From assembly GCA_035578905.1 (NCBI GenBank), contig JAQJVL010001104.1, positions 1-64,000 on the forward strand: a stretch of DNA of 64,000 nucleotides. Reading direction: 5' to 3'. Below are positions 36,401 through 48,400 of this stretch, one piece after another. Each line of letters opens with the position of its first letter. Position 1 is the first letter of the stretch. The translations under genes were made by a program, and so were the position numbers. The notes beneath the pieces were generated by a model. The model ran no database searches. It worked only from the letters and a program-made list of their open reading frames with translations, and was not told the origin of the DNA. The DNA comes from Stictocephala bisonia. Taxonomy: Eukaryota; Arthropoda; Insecta; Hemiptera; Membracidae.

Positions 36401-39400
36401 GTTTGTATTATCGTACAATGTTCCATTTTTTATTATTATTTGAATAGAAAGAAACACAGAATGGTTAAAAAATTGTAAGACTATCATACTAGCCAGCAAC
36501 TAGGACTGGACATTCAAATAATGTTACGTGATTAAAAACACATGTAAATCAGGGACGAATGGGGTTTTGCCACAATTCTTAGACCCGGCATACACCCCAA
36601 CCTTATCAATAGTTTTGTCTGTTGTTCTTAATGACTGGGAAATTCCAATACCTGCTTAGTGTAACAAAAGTTAGTTTCTTTTAAAGTTCTTATCACGAGG
36701 AAAACTGGAATCCATTATCTGTTTACTCTTTAGACCGGGTATGTGTATAAGCTATTCAGTTCTGTAGCATCATGGAGTTCATTACAAGAGAATATGCAGA
36801 AATGCATTTTGTTTATGGATTTTGCAACGGCAATGCACTTGCTGCGCAAAGAGAGTACAGTTTAAGGTACCCAGATCGAAAAGCTCCCAGCCCACAGGTG
36901 TTCACTAGACTTCACTAGAGGTTAGTGAAAAGTGGAAAAGTTCAAAGAAAGTCTTCTGAGGTAGGTCCAGTTAATTATGATGTAGGTTTTTAAGAATTGA
37001 TTCTAAATACCTTTCAAGAAAACCCAGAGAGTAGTAGTAGGGCAATTGCGGCTCAACTAAGTGTTTCTCAGTGGAAAGTGTTGGATATTCTTCATAGAAA
37101 CAAGTTTCATCCATACCACTTCACGCCTGTACAAGCACTTGAAGCTCAATACTTCGCTTCTCGTGTTCAATTCTGTAGATGGTTGCACAATAGCGATATT
37201 AAGCAGTATCATTTCTTCAAAAAGATGCTTTGGACAGAAGAGGCCATATTTACAAGACAAGGAATCTTTAATACACATAATATGCACATGTGGGCGGAAG
37301 ATAACCCAAGAGCAACCAAATAACGATCTTTTCAAAGGAGATTTCACATTATGGTATGGGTTGGTGTAGTAGGTGAAACGCTTATTGGCCCATATTTTTT
37401 CGAGGGAAACCTTAACGGGGAACGCTTTTTGGACTTTTTACAGTACAGTGTCCCTTTGCTGCTAAACCATCTCAACCAAGAAAAAAGAGACCCTCTCATT
37501 TTCCAACAAGATGGAGCTACACCGCATTTCACCACAGAAGTGCGTCACTGTCGATGCTCAATTATCCTACATGGATTGGACGGGGTGGAATCATACCTTG
37601 GCTAGCTAGATCCCCGGACCTTAGTCCCATGGATTTCTGTGTATGTGGATGGATGAAACAAAAAGTCTATTCTGCACCTATCAACACAGAACAAGAGAAT
37701 AGCTGCGGCTGCTGAAGTAGTGCGCCAAGAAGTCTCTACAAAAGTGACAGTTCAACAAATGCGCAAGAGAGCACGGGCCTGCATCAGAAATGGAGGAAGG
37801 CAGTTTGAACAACATTTGTAAATCTTATTCTTTTAAGTTGACTTTTTTTCAATTATTTTTACGAATGTAATTAGTATGTCTTAATATTATGTCAATTCAA
37901 AATATTATAATCTTTCTTGTAATAAATAGTCAAAGCTTCAAATTTTCTGCAAACTGTGTTTTAATTCAGTTTCACCTAACGTTTTCGATGACGAAACAAA
38001 ATAATTAAAATCAAAATTATACCATTGAAAAGAAAATTAAAATACGCAGTTTTCTGTATGGTTTGACACATTATGTCAGTTACCATAATTTATTAACTAC
38101 ACGTAAAACATTGTTTAATATTTTACAAAAATATGATTTTTTTACTTTAACGCATAATTTTAAATACCAACCTTAATTTACGCATCTTACTAGCTCATTA
38201 TTCTTGTTGAAAATTTAATGAAGATTTCAAAAATGGTGTCACAATTTTAAAAATATGATCTTTTGAGTAAGTAATAAAGCATTTTTATGGTTAGGTCCAC
38301 AATTTAAAAAAAATCTTAATTTGAACATACCACACTAACCATTTGGCATATAAAACTGAAATTTGCGTTTTTAAGTAGCCCCAAGCATGTAGTTTAAGCC
38401 CTTAAATTTTTAAACACCACGTACCATTCACCCTGTAGTATATATAGCAGTATATATAATAAATACGAGTAAGTAAATACATTTTGTTGTTTATGTATTT
38501 GTAAGTAGTTATATTCGTTTTTCAATACTTAATTTTTTTTTTTTTTTTTTGTGAATTTAGTATTAACTATAAATGTATATTTGGTACGTGAAGAGTCTAG
38601 TATAAGGTATAACTAATTACAGAACACCAAGGAGACCACACGTGCTGCAGTGAGCCGCCGAGATCATTTGTCAAAAATGGACTGTTTAATTTTGTAAATT
38701 TAATTAAGTTTTAAGATGTGCTAGCCATATGTACTGGAAAAATGGCTAGTATTTCAGAGTGTTATACGTATTAATATGTAACTGTAATTTGAAGGCTGAA
38801 TAAACATATTCTTATTCCTTTGCAGACTCTTAAACATCCAAGATAATGGATATAACTGAGTTTGAGATTTATACTGGTAATTTAAGAATTTATAAAGCCA
38901 TTGGGGTTAAACAGATCTAGATCAGCTTTATAAGAACGAACTCATGTTTACAATTAAAATATAATAAAATAATTAAGTCTCTCCTTTGCATCTATGTTTT
39001 AATCCAGTAATGAAGACAATTGACACCTGATTCACTGTATGAAGATACATCTCATGTGGAGGAATTCATTAACAATCATTTTATTTTAGTTTTTGGTTTT
39101 TATGTTTAATTATTAACGTTGGTTACTTGTATAACATTTCAATACTTTGAAATGAACAAAACTAGATATAGGCCTACATGAAGCAGTTTATTGAATAATA
39201 ATGAAATTGATTACTATAATAACCAACTATATCTCTTTTGTATTTTACAACATTTAAATATCAAAACAGCTGATCATAATAACAGAGTACTCTTGTTGTT
39301 CGTAGTGTTGCCATTCTGCGGTACCTGAGTCGAGAGCTTAATGTCCCAGATCACTGGTATCCCCGAGACAGCCAACTGCAGGCCAGAGTGGATGAATATA

Positions 39401-42400
39401 TGGAATGGCAGCACTTGAATACCAGACTTTACTGTGCCATGTACGTCCAGTTTAAGGTATTATATTGTAGTATAACTGTTTTAAATTAAAGTGATCATCA
39501 AATAGTTGCAGATTGTAATTGTATGTGTAATGCAAATTTGTTCCCTGATATACTCTTTTTTCAACCAATTGCACTGGACTATCCACTCTATCACGTTTTA
39601 CAGTATTAAAAATACTGATAAATCAAGTTATTATGGTTGATATAATTAAATCAATAATTTTGTTGTTATGTGATATGTTTCGAACTACACAGATATATAC
39701 AGGGTGTATCTGTAATGCATGGACATATTTCAGCAACTGATTCTACAAGCCAAAATAAAGAAAAAATTTCCTGTAAATGTATGTCCTAAAATGCTTCTGT
39801 TTCCAGATATCTGCCATTTTGTTTTTTTACTAAATAACTTATATCTGTAGATTTATTGAACTGATTGGTTTGAAATATTGTACATTACTAATATCCATAT
39901 AAAGATTAATTTAGAAATAGTCAACTCATTACTGTATTCCGTTTTAAAACGGCGGCCATATATATTTTTTTAAAGTGAAATAACTCAAAAACCGTACATT
40001 CGTGTTATATCTGTTTTTTAAGTATCAGTTTTCTTAAAACTGAAATCTTAAGAAGGCAGTGCTTAAGCCCTAACATGGGTTACTAATTCATTACCCAGCA
40101 AGATAATTTTTAATACAACATTTAAAGTAAGGTTAAAGGTCATTAGGCCAGGAATTAGTATATTGGAGAGATAGCACATCAGCAAACTTATATATGATCA
40201 TCTCTATGAGTCATATTCAGGTGAGTAGAGAGAAAGTATCCCTCTACTCACCTGAAGAAAGTGCCAGTGGCACTGAAAATTCATGTGATTATGTGATTCT
40301 TTTGTGTATGTTACTACTACTCTGGTGTTAGTGAACTTGTCTTCTAAGGTAAATTTGCTGATGTCCCATCTCTCCAATATAATAACATTTAAAGTAAAAA
40401 AATCATCCGATTTGTATCCATTGTTCATAAATAAAAGCTTAATAACACAGAACAAACACTGAAAATAGTTTTATAGCATTTGCTCATTGATGATAATCCA
40501 TATTAATTTGCTTTTATTAGATGAACTAATTATTTTCTTTTAGACAGCGTCAGATTTACATTTCCTTATATATTTATTATATTGAGTTCTGGCATAATTT
40601 TATAAAGATTATTGATAGAATGAGAGGCTGAAAGGTATTTGATCTTTCTGTAGATTTAAATACAGTTGACTCGCGGTAGTCCGACACTTAACAGTACGAC
40701 ACGCTCGGTAGTCCGACGCGGTCAACAACCTTCGTTTTCTGTCTCAACACGATTGACGCATCGATATTTCCGTGTAGCATAGTGCAGTACAAGTGCTTCT
40801 TCCTTTTTATTTAGTGTGTGAAATTTGAACAGTTTTTGTTTACTGTGGCATTGTAATTGTAAATATGTAACTGTAATTGTATTTAAGTATATGTAAGTGC
40901 AAAGTAACTGTATGTAAGTGTAAATACTGTAGTTAAGAGTTCTGTACAGTATATTTGGTGTGGTATATGATGGTGAGCACAAGTGGAACCAAACGTAAGC
41001 ATAAAACATTATCAATTTCAGAAAAGTGGGACATCATTAAGAGATATGACCATGGCAAAACCCCTACGGTAATTTCTCAAGTGTTTGGCATAGGCCGGCC
41101 TACAGTTTATGACATTGTAAAAAATCGGGAAAAAATTGAAAACGTTATAAAATCCGCCGAGGATAATTCAAACAGAAAAACGTTTAAAATGAGTGAATTT
41201 CCTCAAGTTGAAGAAGCTCTTCATGTGTGGTTTCGACAAGAAAGAAACAGAAATGCCCCAATTTCTGGGGATATTTTAAAAGAAAAAGCAAAGTTCTTTT
41301 ATCATGAAATAACTAATAAAGACGATTTTCGAGCAAGCGATGGCTGGTTTGAAAATTTAAAAAAAACGGCATGGTATTCGGTTTTTGCAGATGAGCGGAG
41401 AGAAACTGCCTGCCGATGAGACAGATATTGACAACTTCATCACGCGCCTAGACACAAAAATTACTGAGTTGGGCCTAACTGCCGAACAAGTTTACAATGC
41501 CGATGAAACCGGCCTTAATTGGCGGCAACTTCCAACCAAAACGTTTGTAACAAGGGATGAACAGAATATTGCCGGCAGGAAACTTTTAAAAGAAAAGATC
41601 ACTTTGATGGTGTGTTCAAATGGTGCCGGGAGTCATAAGTTAAAACTGTTAGCTGTAGGTAAAAGTAAGAAACCTAGGGCGTTTAAAAACACCAATCTTG
41701 AAACTCTTCCAGTGGTTTATATGAACCAAAGTCGAGCGTGGGTGACCCAAGAAATCTTCCTAGACTGGTATAATAATCATTTTGTCAAAGAAGTAAAACA
41801 GCATTTAAAGGCTAATAATCTGCCATTAAAGGCTCTTTTATTATTAGATAATGCTTCTGGGCATCCAAAATCAGAAGAATTAAAAGCAAAAACAGCCGAT
41901 GGATACATCGAGGTCATGTATTTACCGAAAAATACAACTGCTCTGATTCAGCCAATGGATCAGAATGTTATCAAAACTCTAAAGGCGCATTACAAAAAAC
42001 GCCTACTTATGGATATTGTTTGCCAACCAAATGCAGACATTACAACACTGTTGAAAAAGTTTAACATTAAGGACGCTATTCTTAATGCAGCTTTTGCGTG
42101 GCAACAAGTCCAGCCATCAACACTTATAAAATCCTGGAAAAATGTTTGGCCACATAACCCCCTCCTCCAAAATAAAGATGATGAAAACCAACGGGAAGAT
42201 GACGACAATACCCAAGATAACAATCGTGTAGTGGAAGAAACCATTTTACTTTGTAATCAAACTAACGTCCAACAAGAATTATCGGAAGAACTAATAAGAT
42301 GGGTGTTAGACGATAACCTGGGTGCAGAACAAACAGATGAAGAGATTCTGCAAGAAATCATAACACAAAACGACACAATTGAAGAGGCCGTGGAGACGGA

Positions 42401-45400
42401 GAAAAAATACGTGATCAGCTGTGATGAAGCTTTGTCTGCTGCCAACACTTTGATTCGCTGGTGTGAGGAACGTGACCTAGACGTTAACAACGTTTTAGTT
42501 TTGAAATACATTCAAGAAAAAGCGATTAACGAAGGTTTGCGTACAAAGAAACAGAAGAAAATGACAGATTTTTTTCATGTTTAGTTTATTTACTGTTTTG
42601 CAATCTGTTCATATGTGTGTAAGTACAGTACAAACTTTGCTATAATACATACAATCCTGAACTTTTAATGTAGTAAATACAGTTTGTCAATTTCTTAAAA
42701 TCATCCGCATTAATTACTGTACTTTATTTTTAACCCTTTTAGTGCCGTGACCTTGAACGGCCTCTATGCTGAAAAGTGCCGAGCAATTCTGAGCAAAAAT
42801 GTAAGGGTTTACAAAAAAAATCATATTAAATTTATTTTTGGTCATAAACCCTTGAAATAAGTTTTGTTTTATTTTATGATTACTATTGCACCTTTTGATT
42901 GTAAATTATTTTAAAATATTGTCTTCTAAGTATTTATAAACTAAAAAAAATGTATAAAAGATAAACATAAAAATAAAAAATTTGACATTGAGTCCATAAA
43001 TGTATATTTCAGTATTTTTTTAAATTTTTTCCAGTAATACTGTCTTATAGTGCATCTAAAACTGAACAAAACCAGTATACCAAATATTAGTTTCATGCAA
43101 ACAATTCCCAATATTTTGCAAAATAAAAATATTTTACAATACGATAATTTACGGCAAAAACATATAAGTTATGAAAAAAATTTATTCTCTGTATTCTTAT
43201 AAAAAAACAAAGTTACAAGAAGTAAATTACTATATTTGGAGCCTATTATATACCTAAAATATGTTGTAACCATAGTAATAATAAAGAATAATATAGAAAA
43301 TAAATCATTACGTACCATATTGATTGTTCAATTCAGATATTCAATTCAGATACTCTTCACCACTTGTAACGTCATCTAAAAGATTCCTCAATAAACTAGA
43401 ATCATCACAGTTTACTTTATTTCTATCCATTTTACAATAAAAATGATTAAAACTTTGATTTGAAAACACACGCAAACTCCGATCGGTACAATGTAAACAA
43501 ACAAATAGCGCAACTTTGTAAACTAATGAAACATCGATATATCGAAGAGTACATCGAAACATCGATCGAAACAAGTACTTCAATGCCTTTAGAAGCTGTT
43601 TGCATCGTTACTAGCCAGTTAATACAGTAAGATAGTACTATAATAAATTAAATACGGATCGACACGCTCCGTGTCGACGGCATTTTTAGTACAGAAATGC
43701 ATCGACACGGAGCGTGTCGTGCGGCACTAAAAGGGTTAACCTAGACCTTTGGTCAATACCGTACGTATTTATTTTATGCACATAAATATTGACAAACAGT
43801 ATGAAATAGGTTTGTTAATACAGTACTGTACATACCTATTGCTTAAAACTATCGTATTTGTTATTGTTTTAAGTTTAAACATCGAATTCAGTCATGATGG
43901 GAGGTACATTTGGTAATCCGACGTTTTTGGTAATCCGACACCCTACTGGTCCCGTGACTGTCGGATTATCAAGAGTCAACTGTAGTTTTTAAAATATGAT
44001 CAAAGGATGATTCGTAGATAAGGCGTTCACTACAGTATTGATAAATATTTGGATGAACTTTTTTGTTGAACTGAAATAAGATTGAACAGTAAATTTCTTT
44101 GTTAACCCTTTGAACCCCAGCCGCCAATTTATTGTCGGTGAATTATTCTGTCTTCAAAACCCCATGCTGCCGATATATCGTCGTTAACAAACTGCCTAAA
44201 AACCCCCGCCGACGATATATATTTTTAAGTGGTTGTAAATAACTCTGAATTTGCTTATTTTCATAATAATGGATGGTATTATGTTGTATGCATCATTAAT
44301 AATCCATTTACAATCATCTTGTAGCATTCACTATAATACAAACTGTCAAAAAGCTATGGAATACAAACAGCTGTCAATATTAGTATAATGGTGGCTGTAG
44401 CAGTAGCACCAACAAAGTAAACAAACAACAGCGTGCTATGCACTAGTTGGCCAGCAGTAGTTGGCTGTAACCTTCACTCGATTACTGTTTTATTTCATGG
44501 TGTAAAAATATTGTTTTATCAGTATATCTATTATGTGTAATATATTTAGTGATAGGTCGGTTTCTAAAGTCAGTATGCGTTCTGGTTCCAAAGTAAAAGG
44601 GGGATATAACTTTCATATCAGGAATGTTTCAGCTGTAATAAGTGTTGATAAATAAAACTAGCAGACAATATCTGACAACAAGATAAACAATATACTTTGT
44701 CAGAAAATATCAGCTCATAGATGGGCCACTTCCTTATCAGTATGTGATTTGGCCACAAAAACAAATAATCTTAGTCAGAAAATATTCTCCCATAGGCTGG
44801 TCACTTCCTTATCAGCACTCAAAAGAGACAGATAACATTAATGAATGGGAATTCACAAGCTAAAACATTGAATTAATGATGTCCATGAACATGGAATTTT
44901 TGTTCAAAAGTCCATTCTTCCTTTCCTGAGCTCCACCCTTGTTTATCAGACCCTTCTTATCACTTTCTGCCTGATAAAAACATATGCTGAAAACATTCCA
45001 TTCTGTTTGCAACTTATCTCAAATTTTGAAGATAACTATGCTTCCAGTTTTATAAAAGGTTTTTATGGTGAAAAAAGATATCATTGGAACAGTATATTCA
45101 CTATTCGCAAATTTACCAATTTTCAAGTATTCTGTAAAAAGGCAATTTTATTGTTTACATTATTGTTTTTGAGTTATGAAGCTGATTTTTTTATATGTGT
45201 TGACAATTAGTAATGCTTTGATTTAATTAAAATTCAATCAATTGCAAGTTAGACTCTTATATAAAAGGAATTGAATGAAATATAATAATAAAAGTAACTT
45301 CTTAATCTAACTTAATTTAATCATTAAAAGATGGTAAACTACTTTAAATGTGCTACTACTATTATGAAATATGTATCAGTTCCTCATAACAAAATCTTAC

Positions 45401-48400
45401 AAAGGTTTAATATAATCTTTCCATTGAAGAATACATAATTTTAATGATTCATAATTTGTGACTAAGTTATCAGTTACTTATGAAATAAATTAAATATTTT
45501 ACCATAGGCTTGCAAGGATTGGCGTTATTTAGTGGTCTGTGATATTACAGTCTGTTGCTAGTCATGCTGACGGGTTGTTGGTTGGTGGGCCTTTTTTAAA
45601 TGTGGTAGCGTCGATTCTCTTTCTATTTTAAACCTCCGCATAGTTCACATTGTTGTATTCAACAAAGCTGGCTTGACCAGGTAGTTGGACTTATGGTGCT
45701 GGCAGATCCTTTTCTAAATCAATATTATTTCATGAAATATCGTTTTTAACAAAATGCTATGAAGTTCAGTATTTCAGCCTGTTTAACCTCTGAGAAAGTA
45801 TGTTTTATACTTTTTACAGAAAACAAAAATCTTATTAACTTTATGGTTAAAAAATTTTGTATTTTCATCATTGATAGTAATTTTACAATCTTAATAATAT
45901 TAAGATAGGTAAATCAAAACTAATTGCAGTATAAAAGTAAGAAATGTATTAGCTTTAAAAAAATAAGATTGAATCTTATTCTCTAAATAATACTGACTAT
46001 AAAAAAAGAAGACTGTCTGCTCATATGTGTCACGTAAAGCCAGTTTTTCTGTTTGGTAAAATTAGTTCATTTTCACTTTTCAAAGGTTCATGTTACAAGA
46101 AAGGTAGCGTAAATAGTTACCTCTCTGTCTGTCTGCACACACTGAAGTGACTTAGCTAAGCTAATACTACACCAGACAATCATCCAAGTGTTTATTTTAA
46201 ATCATTCACCACTAGGTAGCAGCACAGGTGCGCATCTACAGCAAATCCATTTGCTTGGACAGTCTGTTTCATAGTCAATGTTAAGTTCTTAGTTCTTATC
46301 CTGTAACGCTGCTTAGGCTATTAGTAGAACTGACTGCACAGGTTGTTTTGTATTTTTACTTGTAGTTATTCTTCTGTCCAGTTATATTTGTTCTCACTTA
46401 TCTAATACAACAATCTTCAATGAAATAGAGAATATTAAACAACTTAAGTGTCATGTTATAATTTGCTTAATGTGAAAAACCTTTAAATATTTGTAACAGG
46501 TGTTAAGACCGATGTTCTTAGGCCAACCACCTGATGAAAGAATGATCAAGTTTTTCTACAAAGGGATGCAGGAAACTTTGAATCAGATATGTGATGTTTG
46601 GCTCAAGGACCGTAGTTATCTGTGTGGTGACACCATTAGCATTGCAGACCTCTTGGGTGTAACTGAGCTGGACCAACCGAGTGAGTGCTTTTCACCATGT
46701 TGTATAGTGATTAGGTAAATCATAAAGCATTCAGCAATGTATAACGAAAAGCTGTATAAGACATTATGTTCTTGTATAAGACACCTTACATCAAGAAATA
46801 TTTATTTGCACTTTTTTTAGTTTTCTATTTATTTCAATGTTAATGAAAGGTAGACATAGCAATCTTAAAGATTTAATAACAAAATTGGGTTCTATCTCAT
46901 AAGATCATCAGTTTTGGTATACATTAAATCAAAGCACCTCTTGCATCTCTTTATGTAAAACAATTTGAGAACTTTAAAAAGATAGGTATTAAAAGATTGT
47001 GTTGTTTATATAAAGTAATTGAACTTTATCGTTGTTTCCAATTCATTAGTAATTTGTGTTATTCTTAATTTTTCATCTAAGATTTTAAACCTACCTACAA
47101 ATCATAAAATTTTGACCAAAAAATAGAATTGACAAGCACTAAATAAAGCAATCTCAGTAAAATTGAACCACAACAGTTTTGAAAAAAATAAATTGTTCTG
47201 ATGGAAGAAGATATCATACAGAATACACCACCTCAATCTTTAACTTTTTATTCTCAACTCTTTCAATTGAACAGTTCCATAATACATTTCAGCCTACAAT
47301 ATGACAGGGATGCAGAATATTTATGACCTCCCAACGTTTCTCCAAAGCATTATTTTAAAGGGTAAATGTCTCCTGTGCATGCATGTACTGGTACCACTGT
47401 ATTTTTAACAATCATAAGCTGGAACTTAATTTCAACAGAAGGTGCTTGTTAAGTTATAATGCTGAAAGAACTAAAGAAAAAATTTAAATAAAAGTGACAT
47501 TTTTTCAAAAAACTTCTCACTTTTATACAATTTAACCGTTCATATAAATGAAGAATATATATTGTGCAAGAAGAATGTGTTCTTATTAAATGAAGAAAAA
47601 ACTAAAAACATTTTATTTAACCTTAAATTTAATTAAATTTACTAGCTTTATTAAGTTTTTCGGTCTATTCATTAATGACTGCTTAACTTGGAATTCTCAC
47701 ATAGATTACGTGAGTGCGAGATTTTCACAAGTTGTTTAGCTTCTAAGAAACTAAAACAATGTGTGATGTTAAAGCAGCTTATTTTTCATAATTCCAGAGC
47801 ACATTTAGGTATGGACCAGTTCTTTTTGGTAACTGACTAAGAATACAGGAGCTAATAGTGATAGAACAAAAAGGCGATAGGAATCTCATCATTCAGGCAA
47901 TAGAATTCACTGTAAACCTCTATTTATTAACCTAGAGATTCAAACAATAGTAAATTTATACATACTGTATTTGATGTAACTGATTACGTTTGGTGCAATC
48001 CTAATTTACTAAATATCAAACAATCCTTCCATTGCTATAATACCCTTAAACAATTCTGCTGATTTAGTCATCAGTCCAGTAAAACTCACATCAGCCACAT
48101 ACTGCGTTAAAGCTATATAACTATTTTTAATCTGAAATCAACAGTTATGCTTTAAAACAAAAAAACGAATTTTTTGTAGTTTAAAAAAACCCCCATTTAC
48201 TCTCTTAACGACTTTTTTTGCAACCAGATTAGAAAACTTATGATCTAGATACAGTTATTGTTCTATATTATATTAGAGTCCTGCTAATCCAAACTTAGGC
48301 AATCCAAAAATCTGCTTAATCTGAAACAGAAATTGTCAAAATACTTTGGAAAAATAAAAATGCAGTGACTGTAGGAACCACTACTCTATATATCTAAAAC

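Larger units (their letters stand above)
40663..43982 (+). mobile_element. Tigger (pogo-family) transposon carrying a piggyBac insert (3,320 bp)
   Basis: TA flanks at 40661-40662 and 43983-43984; ends CAGTTGACTC and GAGTCAACTG. Subterminal GGTAGTCCGAC repeats (left) and GGTAATCCGAC repeats (right) are the probable transposase binding sites. The transposase gene is at 40967-42584. A 1,002-bp piggyBac derivative (42734-43735) sits in the 3' part; without it and one TTAA the Tigger is about 2.3 kb, normal size. Confidence 0.93.

Noticed and set aside
40722..41015. 97-codon minus-strand frame at the Tigger 5' end
   Set aside because: Overlaps the Tigger leader and transposase start; composition is typical of AT-rich chance frames.
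45007..45210. 67-codon plus frame in GstT intron 3 as an alternative exon
   Set aside because: No flanking splice signals consistent with GstT phase and no GST motifs.
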